Source: Actinomycetota bacterium (GTDB taxonomy: Bacteria; Actinomycetota; Actinomycetes; Nanopelagicales; Nanopelagicaceae). From it: DNA of 64,000 nt. The notes under the pieces are model-generated. The model ran no database searches. It was not told the origin of the DNA and was given only the letters and a program-made list of their open reading frames with translations. Below, piece by piece: positions 46,057 through 55,807 of the stretch. Every line of letters begins with the position of its first letter. Positions within the stretch are counted from its first letter, which is position 1. The position numbers and the translations under genes were made by a program. The DNA lies in the NCBI GenBank assembly GCA_003569265.1, contig BGON01000002.1:62001-126000 (forward strand), written 5' to 3'.

Positions 46057-47219
46057 TTCGGTATGCCTGTTTTTTCTAGCTCTTGATAAATTGCCGGATC
46101 TCTACGGGCGGCACCAATAACAAATGCGATTCCCATATAAGTAGCAATCAAGGCTGAACCTCCATAGGAAAGTAGTGGCAAAGTTACACCCACCACTGGA
46201 AGAACGCTGACTGCAGAGCCAATATTGAGCACGGTTTGAATGCCTATCCAGCACCCAATACCCGAACAGACATAGCGCACCATTGGATCTTGGGTGCGAA
46301 GAGCGATTTTAAATATTGAGAACAAAAGAGTGGAAAGTAGTAACAAAGTTGCGATAGTTCCAAAAAGACCAAGCTCTTCCCCTATGACTGAAAAGATAAA
46401 GTCTGTGTGAGCTTCAGGAAGATTTCCCCACTTTTGACGGCTGGCTCCAAGTCCAACACCAAATAAACCACCGCTAGCTAAGCCTAAAAGGCTGTGAGCA
46501 GGCTGCCAGCCCACTGATTTGTATTGTTCTTCAGCAAATGGATTAAGAAAAACAGAGAAGCGTGCAACGCGATATGGAGCAGAGATAATCAGTGCTGCAA
46601 TTCCTAAAAAACCCACAGCTGAAATCGCTGCAAATAACTTTAGATGCACCCCTGAAACCCAGAGCATTCCTGCCAATACAAAGGCAAATACGGAGGCTGT
46701 TCCTAAGTCTTTTCCTAGAAGCACCAATAAAATACAGAGCAAAAATGCTGGTGCAATCAGTTTGAGAACATTGGCTTGAATATCTCCTGCGCGCTCACGT
46801 TTTGCCAAAATCGAGCCAGCCCACAAAATCATTAAGAACTTGGCGATTTCACTAGGTTGAACATCTACAAAGCCAAGTGAAATCCAGTTGTTATTACCAT
46901 TCACGCTTTTACCAACACCTGGTATCTGCACAACGGCAAGTAGGCCCACTGAAGCCAGAACACCAAAACGAGCAAAGAACTTCCAACGAGTGAGAGAAAA
47001 GCGAGACAGAGCCCATGCCATAGGAATAGCCAGCACCAGGAACATCAACTGGCGAAAGAGGATTGTCCACGTGGCGCCTTTATTTTCAAGAGAGTAAATA
47101 GATGAAGCAGAAAAAACCATAATCAAACCAAAAATACTCAAAGCAAACGTGCTTCCAACTAGCATGTAATACAGATTGATAGGGCGAGTGAAAAGATTGC
47201 TGTGCTTCTGTGTTTTCAT
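46044..47219 (-). CDS. ftsW: Septal peptidoglycan glycosyltransferase FtsW
   Basis: 391 residues, SEDS family, about ten membrane spans. Landmarks are GLIMVFSASS, ALSRFSLTRWK, VQPSEIAKFLMILW with the catalytic region, GKDLGTASVFAFVLAGMLWVSG, the GGLFGVGLGASRQKWGNLPEAHTDFIFSVIGEELG loop, and LPLLSYGGSALIATYMGIAF. Pairs with FtsI for septal wall synthesis. ATGA overlap with murD. Confidence 0.97.
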   Translation of the reverse strand: MKTQKHSNLFTRPINLYYMLVGSTFALSIFGLIMVFSASSIYSLENKGATWTILFRQLMFLVLAIPMAWALSRFSLTRWKFFARFGVLASVGLLAVVQIPGVGKSVNGNNNWISLGFVDVQPSEIAKFLMILWAGSILAKRERAGDIQANVLKLIAPAFLLCILLVLLGKDLGTASVFAFVLAGMLWVSGVHLKLFAAISAVGFLGIAALIISAPYRVARFSVFLNPFAEEQYKSVGWQPAHSLLGLASGGLFGVGLGASRQKWGNLPEAHTDFIFSVIGEELGLFGTIATLLLLSTLLFSIFKIALRTQDPMVRYVCSGIGCWIGIQTVLNIGSAVSVLPVVGVTLPLLSYGGSALIATYMGIAFVIGAARRDPAIYQELEKTGIPKWLR

Positions 47220-48583
47220 TTACTCACAACCTTCTTGACTGCAGCTGCAAAGCAATCGCCGCGATCGGCATATGAGATGAATTGATCCATGGACGCGCAC
47301 GCCGGGGCTAAAAGAACCGTATCGCCGGCTTTGGCAAAGCCGTGGGCAGCGCTCACAGCTTTTTCCATTAACTCTTGCGATGAATCACCCTCAATAAGAA
47401 TGCGTGGAACATCTGGGCAGAACTTAATAAGTGCAGCTTCAATTAATCCTCTGTCAGTCCCAATAAGAATCGCAGCCTTAATCCGCTTGGCGGTGCGCTC
47501 TACTAACTGATCCATAGACGCACCTTTAGCTAATCCCCCCGCAATCCAAATCACTGACTCATGTGAGAGCAGTGATGCTGTTGCTGCATGTGGGTTAGTT
47601 GCTTTGGAGTCATCAACCCAGTTAATTGAATCGGAAGAATAAATCGTTTCAATGCGATGGCGCCCGGGTCGAAAACCCTTGATTGCAGCGCGAATGTCCT
47701 CATGAGAAACCCCAACAGCTCGGGCAAGTGCTGCCGCAGCTAAGGTATTTGAAACATTGTGCGGAATTGTTGGCTTTACTTCCACTAACTCGGCAAACAT
47801 TGAGGCTTCTTGGGTATCGTGCACAAAAGCGCGATCTACTAAGAGCTCTTCCACTAAGCCAATCTCACCTGGAGCCGGTGTATCTAGGCTATAAAACACT
47901 TTTCTTCCCTGCCAATGGCTGGTGCGTTTAACTATTTCGCCATCATCAGCGTTTAACACAGCTGTAGATGCGCGATCTAGAATGCTGAGCTTAGCTTTTG
48001 CATACTCATCAAAGCTTCCATGCCAATCAATGTGATCATCGGCAATATTGAGAATTGCACTTGCCACAAATTGAGCCTGCTTTGACCAGTGAAGTTGAAA
48101 AGAGGAAAGCTCTAGAACGAGGACTTCATATGCATCACTGCGATCTACTACTTCAATGACCGTCTCACCAACGTTTCCGCATGCAGTTGCCTTTAACCCA
48201 CCGCGTTTTAATATCGCAGCAACCATTTCAACCGTTGTTGTCTTGCCATTAGTGCCAGTCAGGGCCAGCCACTTTTGCCCAGGTGCAATCTCACTCTTTA
48301 TCTGCCAGGCCAAATCAACTTCATTGAGCAGAGGCAAACCTGCTTTCATAGCGCCAGCAACTAAAGGATGGGCTTGGCGCCAGCCCGGTGAAACAACTAC
48401 TGAATCAAAATCCTTGATTACTACACTCTTGGCATCAATAACTCGGTGCTCTGATTTAGCGGCGGGATTTTCATCGGTAATGCTCACAACTGCCCCTCTT
48501 TTTATAAGTGAACGGGCAACAGCATTTCCCGTAACACCTGCACCAAGAATGAGAATTCTCTGGCCATCAAAAGAGAGTGACAT
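47216..48583 (-). CDS. murD: UDP-MurNAc-L-alanine--D-glutamate ligase
   Basis: 455 residues, Mur ligase. LILGAGVTGNAVARSL near the N-terminus, ATP loop ALTGTNGKTTTVEMVA near 110, NIADDHIDWHG, GRHRIETI, WVDDSKATNPHAATASL and LLAPACASMDQFISYADRGDCF are present. The order mraY-murD-ftsW is the normal dcw order. Five bases separate it from mraY. Confidence 0.97.
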   Translation of the reverse strand: MSLSFDGQRILILGAGVTGNAVARSLIKRGAVVSITDENPAAKSEHRVIDAKSVVIKDFDSVVVSPGWRQAHPLVAGAMKAGLPLLNEVDLAWQIKSEIAPGQKWLALTGTNGKTTTVEMVAAILKRGGLKATACGNVGETVIEVVDRSDAYEVLVLELSSFQLHWSKQAQFVASAILNIADDHIDWHGSFDEYAKAKLSILDRASTAVLNADDGEIVKRTSHWQGRKVFYSLDTPAPGEIGLVEELLVDRAFVHDTQEASMFAELVEVKPTIPHNVSNTLAAAALARAVGVSHEDIRAAIKGFRPGRHRIETIYSSDSINWVDDSKATNPHAATASLLSHESVIWIAGGLAKGASMDQLVERTAKRIKAAILIGTDRGLIEAALIKFCPDVPRILIEGDSSQELMEKAVSAAHGFAKAGDTVLLAPACASMDQFISYADRGDCFAAAVKKVVSK

Positions 48584-48588
48584 GGTTA

Positions 48589-49653
48589 TTACTTAGCTAC
48601 CCACTGTGCATAAAACAGACCTAATCCGCCAGCAACACTGAGTCCAGCAATAATCCAAAAGCGAATAACAACAGTTATTTCAGCCCATCCCTTTAATTCA
48701 AAGTGATGGTGAAGTGGGGCCATACGAAAGACTCGCTTGCCACCACTGAGTTTGAAATAAAGCGTTTGAATGACTACCGACATTGTGACGATAACAAATA
48801 ATCCACCCAGTGGGATCAATAGCAGCTCAACGCGAAGCGTGGTTGCAAAGCCCGCAATAGCGGCTCCTAGGGCTAAAGAGCCAGTGTCGCCCATAATGAT
48901 TTTAGCTGGTGCGGTATTCCACCAAAGGAATCCTGTGCAACCACCAGCAAATGCAGCAGCAAGCACCGCTAAATCAAGTGGATCGCGCACTTGATAACAA
49001 TTACTTGTTGTTAACACACCGGCTGTGCAACTTTGACCAAACTCCCACACACCGATTAATACAAAAGCTAAGAAAGTCATAATCGTTGCGCCCGTTGCTA
49101 AACCATCTAGGCCATCAGTTAAATTCACGCCATTACTTGCCGACATCACCATCAAGATGACAAAAGCAATAACTAAACCTGTGCCAAGGTAGATAGAGGT
49201 TTCTTTAACCGTTGATAGGTACTGCGAAATTGGAGTGAGTTGGTTTTGATCGGCAAACTGCAGACCACCATAGCCAAAGAGACCGGCAAGTGAGGCTTGG
49301 GCTAAAAGTTTGTATCGTCCCTTAAGGCCACGAGAGTTTTGGCGTGAAACTTTGAGCCAATCATCTATGAATCCAACACAACCTAAGCCAATAACCAACC
49401 CAATAACCAAGAGCGCTGAAGCGGTCATTGAATTTCCTGTAAGAAGATGTGCCATGAGATAACCAAAAATCGCGGCCAGAATAAAGATGATGCCGCCCAT
49501 AGTTGGCGTGCCATGCTTTACCTTATGTGTCGATGGACCATCGTCTCGAATAATCTGACCAAAGCCACGTGCAGCAAGAATTCGAATTAAAACCTTTGTA
49601 CCAAAGAGAGCAAAGGCTAGAGCAAAAGCACCTGCGATAAGGATCTGTCTCAT
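48589..49653 (-). CDS. mraY: Phospho-MurNAc-pentapeptide translocase MraY
   Basis: 354 residues, about ten membrane spans. Makes lipid I. DDGPSTHKVKHGTPTMGGIIF, GFIDDWLKVSRQNSRGLKGRYKLL, SASNGVNLTDGLDGLATG with catalytic Asp residues and IIMGDTGSLALG are intact, as is the HHHFELKGW loop (PLHHHFELKGWAE). Overlaps murF by four bases. Confidence 0.98.
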   Translation of the reverse strand: MRQILIAGAFALAFALFGTKVLIRILAARGFGQIIRDDGPSTHKVKHGTPTMGGIIFILAAIFGYLMAHLLTGNSMTASALLVIGLVIGLGCVGFIDDWLKVSRQNSRGLKGRYKLLAQASLAGLFGYGGLQFADQNQLTPISQYLSTVKETSIYLGTGLVIAFVILMVMSASNGVNLTDGLDGLATGATIMTFLAFVLIGVWEFGQSCTAGVLTTSNCYQVRDPLDLAVLAAAFAGGCTGFLWWNTAPAKIIMGDTGSLALGAAIAGFATTLRVELLLIPLGGLFVIVTMSVVIQTLYFKLSGGKRVFRMAPLHHHFELKGWAEITVVIRFWIIAGLSVAGGLGLFYAQWVAK

Positions 49654-51026
49654 GAATCGACTCCACTCTTTTCTTTCCAGGCACGCTCTAGTGATTCTGC
49701 GAGAACTTCAAAACCTTGCGACCTAGATGCTTTCACTAGAACAACATCACCAGGTGCCAAGTATTCAACTAAGTCAAGAGCTGACTCAATGCTCCGGCGA
49801 TGGTGAACCACCATTGCGCCAACGGGTTCTCCATATTCAGGAGCATCGATTTCAACTAAATGATCTATTCCTAATTCAACCGCAAGGGCGCCAATTGCAG
49901 CGCTCTGTGGTGCTTGTGTCTGGCCAAGTTCATTCATCTTTCCAACAAAAGCCCATGCAGATCCGCCACGCTCTTGGGCAAAGAGGGCTAATGCACGTAA
50001 GGCTGCACCCATAGATTCTGGGTTAGCGTTATATGCATCGTTAATGATCAGTAAATCAGCGCTTTCATGAAGTTCCATACGCCACTTACTATCTATTTCA
50101 CCGGTTGATAAAGAGCTAGCAATTAACTCCAAAGGCAGTGAAAGCGCTGTACCAACTGCGGCAACTGCAAGAGCGTTTGATACTTGATGTGCACCCACCG
50201 CGCGCATTCCTACTGCATCTCGCCCTGCTGGTGTAACTAAATCAAAATGTGGCCGTCCTTCTCGCATTTCAACATCTGCAGCTCTTACTTGAGTATCTGC
50301 TTTTTCACCGAAGAGAATTACTTGACCTTGATGCAGGGAGGCCATCTTAGGCGTGAACTCATCATAAGTTCCTAAGATTGCAATACCGTCTTTATCCAGA
50401 GATTGGATAAGTTCGCTCTTGGTCTTTGCAATCACTTCTTGCGACCCAAACTCACCAATGTGGGCGGTCCCAACAGTTAGGACAACACCGATATTTGGTT
50501 TTGCAATCTCACACAACCGAGCGATATCGCCCACATGCCGTGCACCCATTTCAAGGATACAAAAGCGGGTGCGATCATCACATTGCAGCAAAGTGATAGG
50601 CAGACCTAAATCATTATTAAATGAGCCAGCTGGTGCAACAGTTGGACCAACTGCGCCTAACATGTGCGTTAAGAGATCTTTAGTACTTGTCTTTCCTTGC
50701 GATCCTGTGATGCCAATAACTATTAGTTTGTCCAAGCGCTTTCGAACAAATGTAGCCAGAATTGACAGAGCCTCCAGCACATCTGAAACAACAATGCATG
50801 GGCCATCTATGCGCTCTGAAGTGAGAGAGAGCATCGAACCATTTCGATACGCATCGGCGGCAAAATCATGGCCATCTGCGTTTTCACCTTTAAGGGCTAA
50901 AAAGAAACAACCAGGGGTTGCTAAGCGAGAATCAAAGACCGGTGCTTTTGAAACTAGTAAATCTTTATCACAAAAGACTTCTCCGCCCACTAAAAGGGCT
51001 ATTTCTCCAGCGGTTAAGGTAATCAT
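49650..51026 (-). CDS. murF: UDP-MurNAc-tripeptide--D-alanyl-D-alanine ligase
   Basis: 458 residues, Mur ligase. ATP loop GITGSQGKTSTKDLLTHML near 110, LEMGARHVGDIARL, NVGTAHIGEFGS (read as TVGTAHIGEFGSQEVIA), and NDAYNANPESMGAALRAL are present. Adds D-Ala-D-Ala to the stem peptide. ATGA overlap with murE. Confidence 0.97.
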   Translation of the reverse strand: MITLTAGEIALLVGGEVFCDKDLLVSKAPVFDSRLATPGCFFLALKGENADGHDFAADAYRNGSMLSLTSERIDGPCIVVSDVLEALSILATFVRKRLDKLIVIGITGSQGKTSTKDLLTHMLGAVGPTVAPAGSFNNDLGLPITLLQCDDRTRFCILEMGARHVGDIARLCEIAKPNIGVVLTVGTAHIGEFGSQEVIAKTKSELIQSLDKDGIAILGTYDEFTPKMASLHQGQVILFGEKADTQVRAADVEMREGRPHFDLVTPAGRDAVGMRAVGAHQVSNALAVAAVGTALSLPLELIASSLSTGEIDSKWRMELHESADLLIINDAYNANPESMGAALRALALFAQERGGSAWAFVGKMNELGQTQAPQSAAIGALAVELGIDHLVEIDAPEYGEPVGAMVVHHRRSIESALDLVEYLAPGDVVLVKASRSQGFEVLAESLERAWKEKSGVDS

Positions 51027-52513
51027 TTTTTATCTTCAATCGCCTTAGCTAACTCAATGCGATCATCGAACTCATGCACTTGGCCATTAATTTCTTGGCC
51101 CTTTTCGTGTCCCTTACCTAAAACCATCACGACATCGCCAGCTTGCGCCAAGTTGACCGCTGTGCGAATAGCTTGTGCTCTATCAACAATGACTTCACTA
51201 GGTGGGACCACATCTATATCTAAAACCATCTGGACCAGAATGTCTTCAGCTTTTTCAGAACGCGGATTATCGCTGGTATAGATGGCTATATCTGCACCTT
51301 CATGAAGTGCTTCACCCATCAAAGAACGCTTAGTTTTATCCCGATCTCCCCCACAACCCAGCACTGCAATTACTTTGCCATCTGCTATCTCTGCCGCAGC
51401 TTCTAACACTCGTTTTACTGCATCTGGTGAGTGCGCATAATCAACTAGGGCTGTGAAGTTTTGTCCAAGGCGAACCGCCTCTAAGCGACCAACTGCCCCA
51501 GTAAGGGTTGGCAAGATGGCAGCGATATCAATGGGATCAATTCCACTTTCAACTGCAATGGCAACTGCCATTAAAAGATTGTCATAATTAAAGCCGCCAT
51601 ACAAAGCAGTTTTACCTTCAATGAGGATTCCGCCACTTCCGCGTATAGAAACCGATGCTCCAACATAGTCCGATGCGATTGAGGCGTAATGCCAAGTGGC
51701 CGTGGTATCTAATCTAGACAAAGTAACAACTGGAAGCTCTGTTTGTGCAGCTAAGCGCTTGCCATAAGGATCGTCAAGATTAATCACGGCTAGATCAGCG
51801 TATTCAAATGTAAATAATTTTGCTTTTGCTCCAAAGTAATCTTCCATGTCTTTATGAAAATCAAGATGGTCTTGTGAAAGATTGGTAAATCCAACGACAG
51901 CAAAGTGACTGCCACGGATACGCTCCAAAGTAATTGCATGGCTTGAAACTTCCATGATCAGATTGCGCATATGGCGCTCACGCATCACAGCAGATAGAGC
52001 CTGTAAATCTGAGCTTTCAGGGGTTGTTCGCTTACTTGCAATGCTTTCAACGCCAATACGAGTTTCAACAGTTCCGATAAGTCCGCTTTCACGTCCTGCA
52101 GCGGTCATGATTTGGTGGAGCAGCGTTGTTACTGTGGTTTTGCCATTAGTTCCTGTGACACCAACGCTATAGAGATCGCGCATTGGCTCGGAATAAAACC
52201 AGGCACTTGCGATACCAGCAGCCCGCCTTGGATTTGTTGAGATGAGAACTGGAACACCCTTTATATCTTTAGCACCTTGGGCATCTGTAAGAACAGCAAC
52301 TGCCCCGCGGGCTATGGCATCAGATGCAAATTGTGCCCCATGGAATTTTTCACCAGGCAGAGCAATAAAGAGATCTCCAGGTAAAACTGCATTACTAGAT
52401 TGAGAAATTCCGCTGACTTCAATGCTTTCTAATTCTTTGGAGGAAGATTCCGCGCCAACTATCGCGCATAGCGCTGAGAGTTTTTTCTGGTGACTAGTTA
52501 TTGGCCGTTGCAT
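51023..52513 (-). CDS. murE: UDP-MurNAc-tripeptide synthetase MurE (meso-diaminopimelate type)
   Basis: 496 residues, Mur ligase. ATP loop VGVTGTNGKTTVTTLLHQI near 110, SSHAITLERIRGSHFAVVGFTNLSQDHLDFHKDMEDYF and VDYAHSPDAVKRVLE are in place. The DNPR motif in YTSDNPRSEKAEDIL marks specificity for meso-diaminopimelate rather than lysine. The start lies 20 bases inside the end of the upstream transpeptidase gene. Confidence 0.97.
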   Translation of the reverse strand: MQRPITSHQKKLSALCAIVGAESSSKELESIEVSGISQSSNAVLPGDLFIALPGEKFHGAQFASDAIARGAVAVLTDAQGAKDIKGVPVLISTNPRRAAGIASAWFYSEPMRDLYSVGVTGTNGKTTVTTLLHQIMTAAGRESGLIGTVETRIGVESIASKRTTPESSDLQALSAVMRERHMRNLIMEVSSHAITLERIRGSHFAVVGFTNLSQDHLDFHKDMEDYFGAKAKLFTFEYADLAVINLDDPYGKRLAAQTELPVVTLSRLDTTATWHYASIASDYVGASVSIRGSGGILIEGKTALYGGFNYDNLLMAVAIAVESGIDPIDIAAILPTLTGAVGRLEAVRLGQNFTALVDYAHSPDAVKRVLEAAAEIADGKVIAVLGCGGDRDKTKRSLMGEALHEGADIAIYTSDNPRSEKAEDILVQMVLDIDVVPPSEVIVDRAQAIRTAVNLAQAGDVVMVLGKGHEKGQEINGQVHEFDDRIELAKAIEDKK

Positions 52514-54293
52514 CCTGGGCCCTCTTTATAGCTAAAGCTTTCTCATTCAGAGATACTGGAACAAATGTAGTGCCGGTAGGTGCAATATGGCGACTTTGCA
52601 AAACAAAAGACATTACTTTCTTAAATACTGGCCCACCTAATGCGCCGCCCCAGTGCAGACCTTTTGGATCTTGAATCGTCACGCTGATTACATAAGCTGG
52701 CTTATCTGCTGGTGCAAAACCAATAAATGAAGCAGTGTATCCGCGGTAGCAACCGCATGTGTCATCAATGCGCATCGCTGTTCCAGTCTTACCTGCCACA
52801 CGATATCCCGCAATTGCAGCACTTGGAGCAGTTCCATTTGCAGAAACAACACTTTCCATCATTAAACGCATTATTTTCGCAGTCTCTGTGCTGATCACTC
52901 GCTGGCTAGTGCGACCTGGCGCAGGTGTGAAGTTTCCACTGGCATCGCGAGTTCCTGCTATTACAGTAGGAGAAACTCGAACACCATCATTAGCAATCGT
53001 GGCAAAGATACTTGTAGCTTGCATCGCAGTCAGTGAATAACCCTGTCCAAAAGCCATTGTTGGCGCAGAAGTTCCTGACCAATCAGCTACTTTAGGAAGG
53101 ATTCCACGGGATTCTCCGGGCAAACCTGATCCAGTTTTTGATCCAACACCAAATTTAGTTAAGTAGTCAAAGAGCTGATCGTGAGATAAAAGTTCTCCCA
53201 CTTGAATAGATCCCGTATTACTTGAAACTGCCAAAATTCCTGCAGTTGTTAAGCGCTGTGTTGCATGCTTTTCGTGATCATGGAAAACCTTAGTTGAACG
53301 CTTGAGTGCGTAAGGAACTGTAAATACTGTTTCTGGAGTTACTTTCTTTTCTTCAAGGGCCGCAGCCAAAGTCATTACTTTGCCAGTTGATCCAGGTTCA
53401 TAGACATCTTGGACTGAAGGATTGCGCATGGCAACGAGTGAAACTTTTGAAGTGTTATTAGGATTAAATGTTGGCGCAGTTGCATGGGCCAAGATTTCAC
53501 CAGTCTTTGGATCCATCACAATGACAGTTCCGCTAATCGCATTAGATGCTTTGACGGCATCAGAGATAGCTTGCGATGCCACCCACTGAATATCCCGATC
53601 AACTGTAAGGCGCACAGTTGTGCCAGTTTGGGCTGGAATAATCTCTGATTGAGATCCAGGGATTTCAGCCCCATAGCCATTAGCAAATGAATACTTGCCA
53701 TCAATTCCTGAAATAGTTGAATTCATACTTGATTCAAGACCAGTTGCACCAACGCCATCATGATTAACAAAGCCGATAAGGGAAGCAATGAGTGATCCCG
53801 ATGGATATTCGCGAATGTATCCACGCTCTGGGAAGAAGCCAATAATTCGATCTGGACTCATTGCTGGATACTGTGAATTGAACTGAGAAATAGATTGAGT
53901 CAATTTCTGCCACAGCGCGGGCTTGGCATTTTGATAGACCATGTTCCATTTACGCTTACCCGTAATGCTGGCTTGAACTTGGGCAACAGGTAGATCAAGA
54001 ATCGGTGCAATGAAGTTTGCCACTCGTGCGGGGTTTGTAATCTGTGTCTGATCAACCACAATGCTAGTTGCTGCCACACTGCGGGCAAATGCCACTCCAT
54101 TAACATCAGTAATGTCACCACGTGGGGCAGGTAAAGATTTAGTGTTTTCCATTTCATTCACAGCGCGCATGCGGTAGTCGCCCGCTTGCACTGCCTGGAC
54201 CTGAACTAAGCGCAAACCAAATACGAACATTGCTAATGCCAATAAAAAGATGAGCGCTCTAATTCGATTATGAGCTAATGAAAAATTACCCAT
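52494..54293 (-). CDS. ftsI: Class B penicillin-binding protein (FtsI, septal transpeptidase)
   Basis: About 599 residues. One N-terminal membrane span (RIRALIFLLALAMFVFGLRLVQV), a pedestal domain opening with LPAPRGDITDVNGVAFARS, and a transpeptidase domain with the three active-site motifs: SxxK in YEPGSTGKVM, SxN in VSSNTGSI and KTG in VAGKTGTAM. A CGC pair (DDTCGCYRGY) follows the KTG motif. The ATG at 54293 overlaps the ftsL end by 8 bases; GTG at 54302 is an alternative. Confidence 0.95.
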   Translation of the reverse strand: MGNFSLAHNRIRALIFLLALAMFVFGLRLVQVQAVQAGDYRMRAVNEMENTKSLPAPRGDITDVNGVAFARSVAATSIVVDQTQITNPARVANFIAPILDLPVAQVQASITGKRKWNMVYQNAKPALWQKLTQSISQFNSQYPAMSPDRIIGFFPERGYIREYPSGSLIASLIGFVNHDGVGATGLESSMNSTISGIDGKYSFANGYGAEIPGSQSEIIPAQTGTTVRLTVDRDIQWVASQAISDAVKASNAISGTVIVMDPKTGEILAHATAPTFNPNNTSKVSLVAMRNPSVQDVYEPGSTGKVMTLAAALEEKKVTPETVFTVPYALKRSTKVFHDHEKHATQRLTTAGILAVSSNTGSIQVGELLSHDQLFDYLTKFGVGSKTGSGLPGESRGILPKVADWSGTSAPTMAFGQGYSLTAMQATSIFATIANDGVRVSPTVIAGTRDASGNFTPAPGRTSQRVISTETAKIMRLMMESVVSANGTAPSAAIAGYRVAGKTGTAMRIDDTCGCYRGYTASFIGFAPADKPAYVISVTIQDPKGLHWGGALGGPVFKKVMSFVLQSRHIAPTGTTFVPVSLNEKALAIKRAQDATANN

Positions 54294-54693
54294 TATCCAC
54301 ACTCTCAGCAGGTGTTACTGGTGGATTAAGACTTAGAAAGGTTGGGGATTCAGATGGCTTCATCCCTAACGCAGTTGCAGCTTTGGCTAAGTTCTCAGGT
54401 GCTGCAATGCCATCAATCTGACGATTGATTGCTTCACGTTGATCACTGACCATCTTTGCCTCAAGCTTTAAATGACTAAGCGTGAAAGCATCTTGTGCAA
54501 GCAATGTATTGATGAAGAGAAGGAACATCAATGCAAGGATGCCTACGACAGATACAAACTTGGCAAAATACTTACGGTTTTCTTGGCTCTGCTCTGAAAC
54601 ATCTGGAACTAATTTAAGTGCTACTTCTGCAGTCTTAGTTGCAATGATTTCACGTGAGCGAGTGATTACAGGAGCTAGCGCCGTCATTGCCAT
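54286..54693 (-). CDS. ftsL: FtsL-like division protein
   Basis: 135 residues. A cytoplasmic N-terminus of about 43 residues, one membrane span (FVSVVGILALMFLLFINTLLA), then a short coiled-coil (LSHLKLEAKMVSDQREAINRQIDGI) and a proline-rich tail. The sequence is poorly conserved, as usual for FtsL; the call rests on topology and its position between rsmH and ftsI. The start shares its A with the rsmH TAA (TAATG). Confidence 0.85.
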   Translation of the reverse strand: MAMTALAPVITRSREIIATKTAEVALKLVPDVSEQSQENRKYFAKFVSVVGILALMFLLFINTLLAQDAFTLSHLKLEAKMVSDQREAINRQIDGIAAPENLAKAATALGMKPSESPTFLSLNPPVTPAESVDNG

Positions 54694-55645
54694 TATGCAG
54701 CCACTCTTTCAATAGCACGCAGACGAACTGATGCCGAGCGCGGATTTTCATTGAGTTCTTCTTCTGTTGGAACTTCGCTGCCACGAATAACAAGTGAGAA
54801 CTTGGCAGCAAATTCAGGTAGATCAAATGGCAGACCACGAGGTGTGCCAGAGGTTGTCGATGCCACAAATAACTCTTTAACGATGCGATCTTCAAGGGAT
54901 TGAAATGACATCACTACTAAGCGAGCACCAATGTCGAGTAGCTCCATAGCCGCTGGAAGGGCACGGGTGATAGCACCCAGCTCATCATTGGTTTCAATGC
55001 GAAGAGCTTGGAAAGTGCGCTTGGCAGGGTTTCCACCCGTGCGACGAGTTGCCGCTGGTATCGCCTCTTTAATTAGATCGGCTAGCTGAGAAGTTGAGTT
55101 GAGCGGTGCAATCGCACGGGCTTTAACAATTCTCTCCACCACTCTTGTAGCAAACTTTTCTTCGCCATATGTGCGCAAAATCTTCACTAACTGGCCTGGC
55201 TCATAAGAGTTAACAATCTCGGCAGCCGTTAGTGATTGGCTGCGATCCATGCGCATATCTAGTGGGGCATCGTGTGAGTAAGAAAAGCCACGTTCGTTTG
55301 ATCTAGCTGCATAGAGGAAACCCCAAGATCAAAGAGAGCACCATCTATTTTTGTAAAACCGTGGGAAGCAACAACATCGCTAATCTGGTCAAAGGTTGCA
55401 TGGGAAGTGAGCAGGCGATCGGCAAATGGAGCAAGACGAGCAGTTGCCCCAGCAAGGGCATCTGCATCACGATCAATACCGATAACAGTCAAGTGAGGGA
55501 ATCTAGTGAGCAGCGCTTCGGTGTGACCACCTGCGCCAAGAGTTGCATCGACAATAACTGGATGAGCAGAGGCTTGAATAGCAGGGGTTAGTAAATTAAT
55601 ACAACGATCTAGCATCACAGATATATGTGCCACGTTGTTATTCAC
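54693..55645 (-). pseudogene. rsmH: rsmH (16S rRNA m4C1402 methyltransferase) with an apparent one-base deletion
   Basis: Two reading frames together make one RsmH. 55259-55645 encodes the N-terminal part (GTG start with GGGGGAG before it; SAM motif VDATLGAGGHTEALL, IGIDRDADAL, ALFDLGVSSMQLDQT). 54693 to about 55295 encodes the rest (MRMDRSQSLTAAEIVNSY, FQALRIETNDEL, SFQSLEDRIVKELF). Inserting one base near 55295 (TTCG to TTCCG on the plus strand) restores LDQT-ERGFSYSHDAPLDMRMD, the family consensus. The repaired product is about 317 residues, normal length. Either a sequencing/assembly error or a real break; I think error is likelier, as the downstream coupling to ftsL is intact. Confidence 0.88.
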
Positions 55646-55714
55646 CCTCTCCCCCTTTCAACTCATACGTAAGTTTTTTCTTTTCTTGCGCTTCACTGCA
55701 GTGCTCTCACCTCT

Positions 55715-55794
55715 GGTCACCGCCGGCCGACGGATCTGTTTTATAGCGGCGCCGGGGAAGTGGCGCCGTTATTTTCGAAAGGTCGGCGGTGACC
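55715..55794 (-). promoter_or_regulatory. Large nested hairpin in the mraZ-rsmH gap
   Basis: The outer arms 55715-55728 and 55781-55794 match over 11 bp (GGTCACCGCCG) plus two more after one mismatch. An inner 7-bp stem CGGCGCC/GGCGCCG (55747-55753 with 55762-55768) has an 8-base loop. It occupies half of the 162-base gap before rsmH. No T-run follows on the minus strand, so it may be an attenuator-like leader structure or a protein-binding site rather than a plain terminator. Confidence 0.65.
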
Positions 55795-55807
55795 ACAAAT
55801 GAGAGAG

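Noticed and set aside
54693-55256. A separate gene starting MRMDRSQ
   Set aside because: It is the C-terminal two thirds of RsmH in a shifted frame; joining it to 55259-55645 gives one complete RsmH.
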